A DNA stretch of 64,000 bases, taken from assembly GCF_019049655.1 (NCBI RefSeq), contig NZ_JAFMOX010000064.1, positions 186,001 to 250,000 of the forward strand. The letters run 5' to 3'. How positions within the stretch are numbered: position 1 is the stretch's first letter; the number at the start of each line of letters is the position of its first letter. Origin of the DNA: Rahnella rivi (GTDB lineage: Bacteria; Pseudomonadota; Gammaproteobacteria; Enterobacterales; Enterobacteriaceae). Below the pieces are notes generated by a model. That model made no database searches. It had not been told where the DNA came from and worked only from the letters and a program-made list of their open reading frames with translations. A program made the translations under genes and the position numbers. Below are positions 1 to 8,351 of the stretch, piece after piece.

Positions 1-1013
1 TGCAGGCCAAGCTTGCGGGCGGAATAACAGGTCATCAGCCAGGTTTGCAGTACGCCGTCTTTGACGATATCGCGACGCTGCGTGCGCACACCTTCACTGT
101 CGAACGGCGTGGATGCCAGGCCCTGCAACAGATGCGGATGCTCTTCAATCGTCAGCCACTCTGGCAGGATCTGCTCACCTAAGCTGTCGAGCAGGAAGGA
201 CGATTTACGGTAAATGCTGCCGCCGCTGATGGCGCCCACCAGATGGCCGAACAAACCGGTCGCCACTTCGGAGGCGAACAGCACCGGCGCATGCATGGTG
301 GGTAATTTACGCGGTGCCAGACGCGAAAGCGTGCGGCGAGCGCACTCCGCACCGACCCATTCCGGATCTTTCAGGTCACTCATTTTGCGGGCAATGGAAT
401 AGGCGTAATCGCGTTCCATGTCGCCTTCGTGTTCAGCAATTACTGAGGCGGAAATCGAATGACGCGTCGAGCAGTAACTTTGCAACATGCCGTGGCTGTT
501 GCCGAATACGCGGATGCCGTAGTGGCTGTTGAAACTGCCGCCTTCGGTGTTGGTGATGCGTTTGTCGGCTTTCAGCGCAGCCTGTTCTGCACGGGCTGCC
601 AGTTCGATACTGCGATCCGGATCCAGCTCTTCCGGGTGGAATAAATCCAGATCCGGCGCATCAAACGCCAGCATCTCTTTGTCAGCCACGCCTGCGAACG
701 GATCCGGCGACGTGTAACGGGCGATATCCAGCGCGGCCTGCACGGTGCGGGAAATGGCGTCCGGGCTGAGATCGGTAGAAGACGCGCTGCCTTTACGGTT
801 CTGATAATAAACGGTGATGCCCAATGCGCCGTCGCTGTTGAACTCAACGTTCTCGACTTCACCAAAACGTGTACTGACGCCGATACCGGTGGTTTTACTG
901 ACCGCCACTTCTGCAGCATCTGAACCCGCTTTTGCCAGTTCCAGAGCCTGAGATACGGCTTGTTCGAGAGTTTTACGCTGCTGCGCAACTTGATTCACTA
1001 CGTTCATCGGCAT
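1..1013 (-). CDS. pmbA: PmbA/TldE metalloprotease subunit (3' end outside window)
   Basis: The N-terminal ~337 residues are visible and the C-terminal part lies beyond base 1. The translation follows E. coli PmbA closely, including the stretch around 'EVENVEFNSDGALGITVY'. PmbA (TldE) pairs with TldD as a TldD/E heterodimeric protease that processes microcin B17 and degrades the CcdA antitoxin in E. coli. In the known complex TldD holds the metal site and PmbA is the partner; tldD is also in this window (9324-10769), about 8 kb away. ATG codons lie at 1013 and, two codons later, at 1007; 1007 corresponds to the E. coli residue starting 'MKV'. Neither has a strong Shine-Dalgarno sequence, so the exact start is uncertain. 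The gene is divergent from darP. Confidence 0.95.
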   Translation of the reverse strand, partial: MPMNVVNQVAQQRKTLEQAVSQALELAKAGSDAAEVAVSKTTGIGVSTRFGEVENVEFNSDGALGITVYYQNRKGSASSTDLSPDAISRTVQAALDIARYTSPDPFAGVADKEMLAFDAPDLDLFHPEELDPDRSIELAARAEQAALKADKRITNTEGGSFNSHYGIRVFGNSHGMLQSYCSTRHSISASVIAEHEGDMERDYAYSIARKMSDLKDPEWVGAECARRTLSRLAPRKLPTMHAPVLFASEVATGLFGHLVGAISGGSIYRKSSFLLDSLGEQILPEWLTIEEHPHLLQGLASTPFDSEGVRTQRRDIVKDGVLQTWLMTCYSARKLGL

Positions 1014-1224
1014 GCCATCGCTTATGAGATAAAAGGGATTGTTCTACACTGAGACAGAGAAACTTATACTTTTGAGTCTAACAGAGACTCGCCATAATTT
1101 CGCATTGCGTGCGGCGTTGATCAGACCGAAGTTGCAACAGAATAGCCATCTCTGTGGCATAATGCCGCCGAAGCAATAAAGCACAATCAAACTGACAGGA
1201 TTACCTCGTTAAGAGGAAGCGCCC

Positions 1225-1776
1225 ATGACAAAGAAAATTGACGACTGGCTCGATGACGTTCCCGAGAATAATGAGAACGATGAAGATGATGAGATCATCT
1301 GGGTCAGTAAAAGTGAAATCAAACGTGACGCCGAGGCGCTGAAAGATCTCGGTGCAGAAATGGTGGATCTGGGTAAAAACTCCCTCGATAAACTGCCACT
1401 GGACGAAGATCTGCGCGCCGCTATCGATTTAGCGCAGAAAATCAAGAAAGAAGGCCGTCGCCGCCAGCTTCAGCTGATCGGTAAAATGCTGCGTTCGCGC
1501 GACGTTGAACCGATTGAAACTGCGCTGGATAAACTGAAAAACCGCCACAATCAGCAGGTTTCGCTGTTCCATAAACTGGAAATGCTGCGTGACCGTCTGG
1601 TCGAAGAAGGTGATGATGCGGTGCCAACGGTGCTGGATTTATACCCGACCGCTGACCGTCAGCAACTGCGCGCCCTCATCCGCAATGCGCAAAAAGAGAA
1701 AGCGACCAACAAGCCGCCGAAATCTTACCGCCAGATTTTCCAGTATCTGCGCGAACTGGCTGAAGGCCAGGAATAA
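1225..1776 (+). CDS. darP: DarP/YjgA ribosome-associated protein
   Basis: This 183-residue protein matches the YjgA (DUF615) family in length and character. It has a very acidic N-terminus (residues 1-30, 'DDWLDDVPENNENDEDDE') followed by a charged, helix-rich body ending in 'YRQIFQYLRELAEGQE'. E. coli YjgA/DarP binds the 50S subunit late in assembly and promotes peptidyl-transferase centre maturation. It is divergent from pmbA, as in E. coli, across a 211-bp gap holding a plausible -10 element (CATAAT at 1158-1163). A strong terminator follows immediately, so it appears monocistronic. Confidence 0.95.
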   Translation: MTKKIDDWLDDVPENNENDEDDEIIWVSKSEIKRDAEALKDLGAEMVDLGKNSLDKLPLDEDLRAAIDLAQKIKKEGRRRQLQLIGKMLRSRDVEPIETALDKLKNRHNQQVSLFHKLEMLRDRLVEEGDDAVPTVLDLYPTADRQQLRALIRNAQKEKATNKPPKSYRQIFQYLRELAEGQE

Positions 1777-1781
1777 AAAAC

Positions 1782-1808
1782 AAAAACCCGCTTTGATGGC
1801 GGGTTTTT
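1782..1808 (+). terminator. Rho-independent terminator after darP
   Basis: AAAAACCCGC at 1782-1791 pairs with GCGGGTTTTT at 1799-1808 around a short loop, and further T residues follow. The stop codon of darP is 6 bases upstream. The A-tract makes it usable in reverse too, so it may also end the barnase-barstar transcript arriving on the minus strand. Confidence 0.9.
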
Positions 1809-1812
1809 CTTT

Positions 1813-2112
1813 TCAGACTTTGGCTTTCGCAACTGGTTTATCGACCTGATTCAGCCGCAGCTCACCTTCCAGCTCTTCTTCCGCCTCTTCAAACAGCAAA
1901 ATCAGTGCACCGAACCGCCGTTTACGGCTGGCATTCAGGTTGATGAAATCCACTTCAACCGGCAGTGCGATCCCGCCCGTTACTTCATCCCATAGTGCAT
2001 CCAGATTCGCGCCGAAACTGTCAGTCAGGGAAAACTGACGGACAAACTCGCGATAGAATGCGGGTAAATCCGGGATGTGATTAAAATCGAAGCTCACTTT
2101 TTTCATCGACAT
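1813..2112 (-). CDS. Barstar-family ribonuclease inhibitor
   Basis: The 99-residue protein belongs to the barstar family and resembles E. coli YhcO, sharing the motif 'RRFGALILLFEEAEEELEG' in its second half. Barstar binds the active site of barnase-type RNases through acidic residues and blocks it inside the cell. The ATG overlaps the stop codon of the upstream RNase gene by one base (TAATG), which indicates translational coupling; an in-frame ATG two codons later is an alternative. Pairing with an actual barnase just upstream makes an inhibitor role very likely here, whereas E. coli YhcO is an orphan as far as I recall. The last residues ('KPVAKAKV') form a short basic tail. Confidence 0.93.
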   Translation of the reverse strand: MSMKKVSFDFNHIPDLPAFYREFVRQFSLTDSFGANLDALWDEVTGGIALPVEVDFINLNASRKRRFGALILLFEEAEEELEGELRLNQVDKPVAKAKV

Positions 2113-2561
2113 TACTCCACCCGAACAAAATGTTGATAATGGTCGCGGCTGACGTAAATCAGACCGTCGCTGGCAAACAGCAGCCGGTCAGCGCCACGAC
2201 GTCCGCAGCGATAGTTGATATCCGCCTCACGCCACACCCGTTTGCTGGCTGCCGGTAAACGCCCTTCCCGGTTTGAGAAACGGTCGCCGCCAATGGCTTT
2301 GCCCGGCAGCACATCGCATAAATTCCCGGCACGCGCATCCCAGCCGGCTTCGCGGGCTTTTTTCTTGGTGATGTAATTGTCCGGCAGACGCTGGTGTTGA
2401 CGCACATAGCTGACCACCGTTTTCTCGTCGGTGCCTGACACGATTGTGCCCTGATTGTATGTCGATTTTGCGACAGCCTGCCCGGCCATGCCCGACAGCC
2501 CCAGCATCACCGCCGCCGCCATCATCAGCGTGCGCGAACGCAGCCCGTTAAATACCTTCAT
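2112..2561 (-). CDS. Secreted barnase-type ribonuclease
   Basis: A 149-residue protein homologous to Bacillus barnase over its mature region. The barnase catalytic set is intact by alignment: Lys66 (barnase K27), Arg98 (R59), Glu112 (E73, in 'WREADIN'), Arg126 (R83) and His141 (H102, in 'DHYQ'). Residues 1-31 form a Sec signal peptide with a hydrophobic stretch and an AVA-type cleavage site, so the enzyme is exported to the periplasm or beyond. Two cysteines absent from barnase, Cys82 and Cys119, could form a disulfide after export. I chose ATG 2561 because AAAGGA lies about 8 bases upstream; an in-frame ATG at 2591 would disrupt the signal peptide. It is coupled to the downstream barstar gene. 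Confidence 0.93.
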   Translation of the reverse strand: MKVFNGLRSRTLMMAAAVMLGLSGMAGQAVAKSTYNQGTIVSGTDEKTVVSYVRQHQRLPDNYITKKKAREAGWDARAGNLCDVLPGKAIGGDRFSNREGRLPAASKRVWREADINYRCGRRGADRLLFASDGLIYVSRDHYQHFVRVE

Positions 2562-2655
2562 TGACGTCCTTTGTGCTTTGCCGGAAAGCACCGTTTCCGG
2601 CCCTTTGTTTGCTACTGATTATTGTTAACTAAAAGCGGCTTTCTGAAAAGACGAC

Positions 2656-4116
2656 TTATAGATTTCCTAAATGTAACGTTTTCACCTGCAAATACTCTTC
2701 CAGCCCCAGCACCGATCCTTCACGTCCCAGTCCGGATTCTTTCACGCCGCCGAACGGTGCCGCTTCGTTGGAAATCGCGCACTCATTCACGCCAATCATG
2801 CCGCTTTCAATGGCGTCCGCGACGCGGAAAATACGTTGCAGATTCTGGCTGTAGAAATACGCCGCCAGCCCGAAAGGCGTGTCGTTGGCGCGCTTAATCA
2901 CTTCTTCTTCCGTTTTGAAACGGAAACAGGCGGCAAGCGGGCCGAAGGTTTCTTCCTGCGCCACTTTCATGTCGTCGGTGGCATCAGCAATCACCGTCGG
3001 CTGGAAGAAGTTACCGCCGAGTTTATGACGCTCACCGCCTTCCATCAGACGCCCGCCCTTCTCCAGCGCATCTTTGACGTGGTCTTCCACTTTCTCCAGC
3101 CCTTTGATGTCTATAAGCGGCCCGACGATAACGCCGTCGTCCATGCCGTTGCCGACCTTCAGTTTGCGGACTTCTTCCACCAGACGCGTCACGAAAGCAT
3201 CGTAAACGCCGTCCTGTACGTAGATGCGGTTGATACAAACGCATACCTGCCCGGTGTTTCGGAATTTACAGGTGACGGCCCCTTTCACGGCAGCCTCGAG
3301 ATCGGCATCGTCAAACACGATATAAGGCGCGTTACCGCCCAGCTCCATCGACACTTTTTTCATCGTATCGGCGCTGTTGCGCACCAGCGTTTTGCCCACT
3401 TCCGTCGAACCGGTAAAGGAGACTTTGCGCACTTTGTCGCTGGCCATGATCGCATCGCTGATGGCATGGGTATCACCGGCCACGCCGTTGATCACGCCGT
3501 CCGGTACACCGGCGTCTTTCGCCAGTTGCAGCAGGGCGAAGGCCGACAGCGGCGTGTTATTGGCCGGTTTGATAAGACCGGTACACCCTGCTGCCAGCGC
3601 AGGGCCGAGTTTGCGGGTCAGCATCGCCAGCGGGAAATTCCACGGGGTGATCGCCGCCACCACGCCGACCGGTTCGCGGGTCGCCAGGATACGTGAACCG
3701 GATTTCGCCGGAGGGATGATTTCGCCGTTGGCGCGCTTGGCTTCCTCACTGAACCACTGCAGATAGCTGGCGGCGTAATCGACTTCGCCCAGCGCCTCTT
3801 TCAGCGGCTTACCCTGCTCCGCCACCATCAGCTCGCCGAGAAACTGTTTGTTCTCCAGCATCAGCTGATACCAGCGGTACAAAATTTCAGAACGCGCTTT
3901 GGCCGTGGTTTTTCTCCACGCAGGGAAAGCCTCGCTGGCGGCCTTGATCGCTGCTTCGGTTTCCGCTTTTCCGGCTTTCGCCACTTTGGCGACGATCTCT
4001 CCCGTCGCCGGATCCCGCACATCAAACGTCGTTTTCGCCTCGTGCCATTTCCCGCCGGTGAAATAGCCGGTCTTAAATAAAGGATGTTTGGACAGTTTTT
4101 GGTATTGGGCAGACAT
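2656..4116 (-). CDS. gabD: Succinate-semialdehyde dehydrogenase (GabD type)
   Basis: At 486 residues this is a full-length aldehyde dehydrogenase of the succinate-semialdehyde group. It carries the ALDH base Glu258 (in 'MELGGNAP') and the catalytic Cys292 (in 'GQVCVCINR'), followed two residues later by Cys294 as in E. coli GabD, where the pair acts as a redox switch. It would oxidise succinate semialdehyde to succinate with NAD(P)+ in the cytoplasm, the last step of GABA use. No gabT, gabP or gabC lies nearby, so it may serve other semialdehyde sources. An AGGAGG ribosome binding site precedes the ATG. The cofactor segment reads 'KPANNTP', so NAD versus NADP preference cannot be stated. Confidence 0.93.
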   Translation of the reverse strand: MSAQYQKLSKHPLFKTGYFTGGKWHEAKTTFDVRDPATGEIVAKVAKAGKAETEAAIKAASEAFPAWRKTTAKARSEILYRWYQLMLENKQFLGELMVAEQGKPLKEALGEVDYAASYLQWFSEEAKRANGEIIPPAKSGSRILATREPVGVVAAITPWNFPLAMLTRKLGPALAAGCTGLIKPANNTPLSAFALLQLAKDAGVPDGVINGVAGDTHAISDAIMASDKVRKVSFTGSTEVGKTLVRNSADTMKKVSMELGGNAPYIVFDDADLEAAVKGAVTCKFRNTGQVCVCINRIYVQDGVYDAFVTRLVEEVRKLKVGNGMDDGVIVGPLIDIKGLEKVEDHVKDALEKGGRLMEGGERHKLGGNFFQPTVIADATDDMKVAQEETFGPLAACFRFKTEEEVIKRANDTPFGLAAYFYSQNLQRIFRVADAIESGMIGVNECAISNEAAPFGGVKESGLGREGSVLGLEEYLQVKTLHLGNL

Positions 4117-4300
4117 GGTAAATCCTCCTGACGTGCGCCGTTTAAAGCAGTGAATAGCAATAAGTATAGCGGCTTACGAGGAAGCGTCTCTCAGACAGCA
4201 CTGAGAGACACAGGTCGCAAAGTCGAATGTCACACGTTCACAACGTCATAGCCGGTCAGTAAACTGCGTGATGAATCACCCATTGATTAAGGAAAAAGGG

Positions 4301-4894
4301 ATGTCGACACGCATAAAAATGAACATCGGTGAGCTGTATACGGACATGGGCGAAGGCTTGCCGGAGGAGCGCCGCGCGGGAAAGGAGCGGGTGTACGAAT
4401 ACAATCTGACCCGCCCGTCAGAAGAAGAGACACGCCAGCGGATGCTCAAAGACATCATGGGCAGCCTGGGCGAGAACGGCTGGGTTGAGCCGCCGTTGCG
4501 CGTCGCTTACGGCACACACACTCACATCGGTAAAAATTTCTACGCCAACTTCAATCTGACCTTGGTGGATGACGCCACCGTGACCATCGGCGATAACGTG
4601 ATGTTCGCGCCGAACGTGACGCTCGCCACCGCCGGGCACCCGATCGACCCGGACATCCGCATCACCGGGCAACAGTTCTCGCAGCCTATCGTTATTGAAG
4701 ACAACGTCTGGCTGGGCGCGGGGGTGATAGTGAATCCGGGGGTGACGATTGGCCGTAACAGCGTGATTGGTGCGGGCAGTGTGGTCACGAAATCTATTCC
4801 TGCCAACGTGGTCGCGGTGGGCGTGCCTTGCCGCGTGATGCGTGCCATCGGCCCGCAAGATCGCCACGCCTTTGTGACTTCAGAATGTGAATAA
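4301..4894 (+). CDS. Galactoside O-acetyltransferase-like protein (LacA family)
   Basis: This 197-residue left-handed beta-helix acyltransferase resembles E. coli LacA more than Maa: the segments 'GENGWVEPP', 'GKNFYANFNLT' and 'GDNVMFAPNVTL' are shared. Hexapeptide repeats run from about residue 75 to 180. His113 in 'AGHPID' matches the catalytic His115 of LacA. Such enzymes form trimers and move acetyl groups from acetyl-CoA to sugar hydroxyls. There is no lacZ or lacY nearby, so the natural sugar is unknown. I prefer ATG 4301 because a purine-rich AAGGAAAAAGGG precedes it; an upstream in-frame ATG at 4268 would add 11 residues not found in LacA. It is divergent from gabD. Confidence 0.88.
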   Translation: MSTRIKMNIGELYTDMGEGLPEERRAGKERVYEYNLTRPSEEETRQRMLKDIMGSLGENGWVEPPLRVAYGTHTHIGKNFYANFNLTLVDDATVTIGDNVMFAPNVTLATAGHPIDPDIRITGQQFSQPIVIEDNVWLGAGVIVNPGVTIGRNSVIGAGSVVTKSIPANVVAVGVPCRVMRAIGPQDRHAFVTSECE

Positions 4895-4897
4895 TAA

Positions 4898-4925
4898 AAA
4901 AGGCCGGTGCGTTACCGCATCGGCC
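4898..4925 (-). terminator. Terminator at the end of the aae operon
   Basis: The hairpin GGCCGGTGCG / CGCATCGGCC (one G-T pair) is followed, when read on the minus strand, by a T6 run and more T residues. It sits 30 bp beyond the aaeB stop, so it best serves the aaeXAB transcript. On the plus strand it lacks a T-tract. Confidence 0.8.
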
Positions 4926-4954
4926 CTGTGGTCTTTACGCCGGTAACTATCGGC

Positions 4955-6913
4955 TTATGCCAGGAATGAATGCTGATAGCGGTGCAGCATGTCAGTGAGG
5001 CGACGAACCGGTTCGGTGACTTTAAGCGGCGCATCGTACTCGACCAGTTTTTCCTGATACTCGCCCAGCTCTTTCAGCAGACGCTGATAATAGTACGTCC
5101 GTTTCCCTTCGCCCGATGACGACACAACGTGGTCTGCCGTATTACGGATTTTCTTATGGAATGCCGACAGTTCATCGTTCACTGGCACTTCCGCCATCTT
5201 CATCCGCTGATGCGCGATAATCAGCATCAGCGCCAGACGGTATTTACCGATGTCATTGGGGAACATCACCAGCAGCTGGTTGAGCTGATGATACAGCGCC
5301 GGAAGATGGTTTTCGCGGCGGCGGTAAGCCTTGGTGGTCAATGCCGACACCGCGCTGCTCATGAAGCGGTTGAGCAAGGTACGGCCCGTTTTTTCGCGCG
5401 ATTTATCGCGAATAATCAGCAACACCGCCATCGCAATCACCGTCCCAATGGCCTGCCCCATCGCGCTATCCAGAAACGCAGTAACGTTAAATTTCATCGG
5501 GTTACTGAGCACCAAAATATTGATGGTGCCCGCCAGCAACCCGAGCATACCGAGGCGTCGCTTGGTCACTTCGATACCGATGAAGAAGGTGAAAATCCCC
5601 AGCATCAGACACAGCAGGAAAAGACTTTGCTGCGTGGCGGGCATGATCAGCATAAACATCATCGAACCCACCGGAATAGCCAGCAGCATACCGACGATGA
5701 AATCCATCGCCATCCCTTTTGGGTTAGGAGTACGCATCGCCAGCGAGGTCACGACGGCGATGATAATCACGCAGCCGCTGGCCGAGGTCCAGCCGGTCCA
5801 CAGCCACATCAGGCAGCCGATAGCGGTAGCGGTAAACGTTCGCAGACCGTTGATCATCGCATGATGGCGCTCTGCCGACACAGGGCGCACCACCACTTCG
5901 CCATCGAGCACGCCGCTTTCTATGGTGCTGATACTGCTGTTGGTCTGGATGCCTTTCATCAGCAACAGCGCGCGGGTGCCTGCACCAGTCCAGGCGCTCA
6001 GGGTTATCAGGACGTTATCACTGTGCGAGCCAGTGATGGCCTGCCGTAATTGTTTCATCCGGCGGTGAACATCTGCCACCGTCTCCGCCGGTTCATCGAA
6101 CATCATTTTCAGTTCCGGCGATAACCGTTCCGGCGTGCTTTGCAGGATCAGATAGGTTTCGCAGGCCTGAGTGATCATGCTCAGCGACGTGCTGTGCAGC
6201 GCTTTCAGACGCCGGTTACAGCGCTGCCAGCGTGACGACTCCATCATCAGGCTGCTGCGCATACCGTTCAGCGCCGTGGTGCTCTTCACCAGATTATTCC
6301 ACGATTTATCAATGTCTTCTTTCGACGCGTTGTTCACGCAAATCCGCATCAGCGCGAACTGGTCGAGCATCAGCTGGCTGACGGCGCGGTCGATATCTTT
6401 TTTGATAGAACGGGGAGAAAACAGTAAGTCAGCGACGATGGCGCAACAAATCCCAAGGACGATTTCACTGCACCGCTCCACCGCAAACTGCGGCGTTTGC
6501 AACGGCGCCGACGCGGAAGTCACGACGATAATCAGTGCGGTATAACCCGCCAGACCCAGCGCATACGAGTTCTCGATGCGCACCAGCGATGACCACCAGG
6601 TGCAGACACCCGCCCAGATACAGCACAACAACAGCATCACTACCGGCGCGCGCGCCGTGGCAATCACAATCACCAGCGCCGCGATACAGCCGATAAAGGT
6701 GCCGATCACCCGCAGAAAACCACGGTGGCGGATTGCCCCGGCGAACGGCTCCCCGCCGGCGGCCAGCGCCGGGCCGGAGGTCACGATGGCGGCGGTCATG
6801 GCCGACCAGCGCGGGGTTTCAAGTTGCAGATAGAACCCGAGCACCAGCGCGCCGAGGATCGCGAACGTCAGCTTAAATGCAAAACGCACACGTGGGATAA
6901 GTACACTATTCAT
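4955..6913 (-). CDS. aaeB: AaeB, p-hydroxybenzoate efflux pump inner-membrane subunit
   Basis: A 652-residue protein of the FUSC/aromatic acid exporter family, with two membrane bundles (about residues 10-180 and 365-520) separated and followed by soluble helical regions. This duplicated layout and the length match E. coli AaeB (655 aa). AaeB works with the membrane-fusion protein AaeA to export aromatic carboxylic acids such as p-hydroxybenzoate. It is last in the aaeX-aaeA-aaeB operon, 9 bp after aaeA. Expression is expected to depend on the divergent LysR protein AaeR responding to aromatic acids. No defect is visible. Confidence 0.96.
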   Translation of the reverse strand: MNSVLIPRVRFAFKLTFAILGALVLGFYLQLETPRWSAMTAAIVTSGPALAAGGEPFAGAIRHRGFLRVIGTFIGCIAALVIVIATARAPVVMLLLCCIWAGVCTWWSSLVRIENSYALGLAGYTALIIVVTSASAPLQTPQFAVERCSEIVLGICCAIVADLLFSPRSIKKDIDRAVSQLMLDQFALMRICVNNASKEDIDKSWNNLVKSTTALNGMRSSLMMESSRWQRCNRRLKALHSTSLSMITQACETYLILQSTPERLSPELKMMFDEPAETVADVHRRMKQLRQAITGSHSDNVLITLSAWTGAGTRALLLMKGIQTNSSISTIESGVLDGEVVVRPVSAERHHAMINGLRTFTATAIGCLMWLWTGWTSASGCVIIIAVVTSLAMRTPNPKGMAMDFIVGMLLAIPVGSMMFMLIMPATQQSLFLLCLMLGIFTFFIGIEVTKRRLGMLGLLAGTINILVLSNPMKFNVTAFLDSAMGQAIGTVIAMAVLLIIRDKSREKTGRTLLNRFMSSAVSALTTKAYRRRENHLPALYHQLNQLLVMFPNDIGKYRLALMLIIAHQRMKMAEVPVNDELSAFHKKIRNTADHVVSSSGEGKRTYYYQRLLKELGEYQEKLVEYDAPLKVTEPVRRLTDMLHRYQHSFLA

Positions 6914-6922
6914 TTTCCGGCC

Positions 6923-7858
6923 TTAGCCAAACTCTCTCAGGCGATGTAACAGACGGCGGAACGGAGAACCTTCATTCTGCTGACGGTCGTGGCTGCCGGT
7001 GATCACAACGGTCGCCGTTGTCCCGGCCGGGTACGGATGTTGCTGGTCGGCATCATCAAGCACGATTTTCACCGGTACGCGCTGCGCCAGACGCACCCAT
7101 TCGAGATTACTGTCGATGGTCGCCAGACCGTTAGTCGCCGCAGAAGAAGAGCTGTTGGTGACCGCTGCTGCCACGCTGTCGACCCTGCCGTGCATGATGC
7201 GGTTGCTGCCGAGCGGCGTAATTTCCACGCGATCGCCCTTGCTCAGGCCGGACAGTTTGGTTTCTTCCAGATAAGCCAGAATGTAGAAGGAGTTTTTCTT
7301 CACTAACGCCACGGCTGTAGAACCACGGTTAATGTAGTTCCCCGGATGCACGGTAAGGTTAGTCACCCAGCCGTCTGCCGGAGCCACCACCACGGTGCGC
7401 TGTAAATCGAGCACCGCCAGATCACGTGCTGCCTGAGCCTTCGCCAGCTGATGCTGGGCGGTTTGCAGAACGTTATTCGCCTGGTCTATCTCTTCCTGCG
7501 ACATCGCCTGCACGCCCAGTTTCACGCGGCGTCCGGCTTCGCGTCTTTTCTCGCCGGCCAGTGCCTGATAATAAGCCACGTCAGCGCTCGCTTCGTCCAG
7601 CGCCTGCTGATAACGCGGCTGGTCGATTTTGAACAGAATTTGCCCCTTCTTCACCAGCTGGTTGTCCGTGATCGGGACATCGGTAATCAGGCCGGTTACG
7701 TCGGGCGCGATAGAGACGACGTCGGCGGTAAATTTGGCATCACGGGTCCACGGTGATTCCGTGTAGAACGCCCAGGCTTTGAAAATAGCGATGACAGCCA
7801 GAACGACAAGGATCAGCGTAATTGCATAACGTATTATTTTTATAGAGAAATTTTTCAC
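6923..7858 (-). CDS. aaeA: AaeA, periplasmic adaptor of the aromatic acid efflux pump
   Basis: A 311-residue HlyD/membrane-fusion protein. A single N-terminal transmembrane helix (about residues 9-30) anchors it; then come a biotinyl-lipoyl-like half ('SIAPDVTGLITDVPITDNQLVKKG'), a coiled-coil hairpin (about 90-160) and a beta-barrel segment. It links AaeB to an outer-membrane channel. It follows aaeX by 7 bp and precedes aaeB by 9 bp, so the three are one transcript. Length and motifs match E. coli AaeA (310 aa). Confidence 0.96.
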   Translation of the reverse strand: MKNFSIKIIRYAITLILVVLAVIAIFKAWAFYTESPWTRDAKFTADVVSIAPDVTGLITDVPITDNQLVKKGQILFKIDQPRYQQALDEASADVAYYQALAGEKRREAGRRVKLGVQAMSQEEIDQANNVLQTAQHQLAKAQAARDLAVLDLQRTVVVAPADGWVTNLTVHPGNYINRGSTAVALVKKNSFYILAYLEETKLSGLSKGDRVEITPLGSNRIMHGRVDSVAAAVTNSSSSAATNGLATIDSNLEWVRLAQRVPVKIVLDDADQQHPYPAGTTATVVITGSHDRQQNEGSPFRRLLHRLREFG

Positions 7859-7865
7859 AACGCCC

Positions 7866-8072
7866 TCAGACGAACATGCAGGAGATCAGGTAGAAAAGAC
7901 AGCAATACAATGCTGTGTTGAACAACGCCGGGTGCCAGACAAAGTCGTAGATCCCGGTGGGCTGCAAGACGCGTCGCAGCAGGAAAAACACGACCAGCGC
8001 CAGCAGTATTTCAAAAAACACCGGGGGAAACGACAATCCGAAAATCACCATTACCGGAAGCAAACTCATCAA
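7866..8072 (-). CDS. aaeX: AaeX small membrane protein (DUF1656)
   Basis: This 68-residue protein has two hydrophobic segments (about residues 5-30 and 45-66), like E. coli AaeX (67 aa). It is the first gene of the aaeXAB operon. Its role is not established; deleting it in E. coli is not known to abolish efflux. The 279-bp gap to divergent aaeR should hold the operon promoter and AaeR binding sites, which I cannot place precisely. Confidence 0.93.
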   Translation of the reverse strand: MMSLLPVMVIFGLSFPPVFFEILLALVVFFLLRRVLQPTGIYDFVWHPALFNTALYCCLFYLISCMFV

Positions 8073-8351
8073 AAATTCCTTACATTATGACGACGGGCAG
8101 TATGACCAGAGAAAGGTGTGGTGAGCCCCGCGCACACATTATTCATTATTTTAGGCAACAGCTCACAAACCCGGAGATAAATCTTCACGGGAAGTGACGA
8201 CGAAAACTGTGGGGTTGCCAGGGAAGTGTGCGAAGGTAAGCCGTCAGGAAAATGCGACCTGAGGGTTATCGCCCGGGAGAGTATATTAGCCTGCTTATTA
8301 TCAAGTGATCAACGTTAGGTGATCTAAATCACTTTTAAGCCAGGATTAACA

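Noticed and set aside
2836..3696. 286-residue plus-strand ORF
   Set aside because: It lies entirely antisense within gabD, with no ribosome binding site and composition typical of a mirror frame.
5129..6049. 306-residue plus-strand ORF
   Set aside because: Antisense to aaeB; His/Arg/Gln-rich composition shows a shadow frame.
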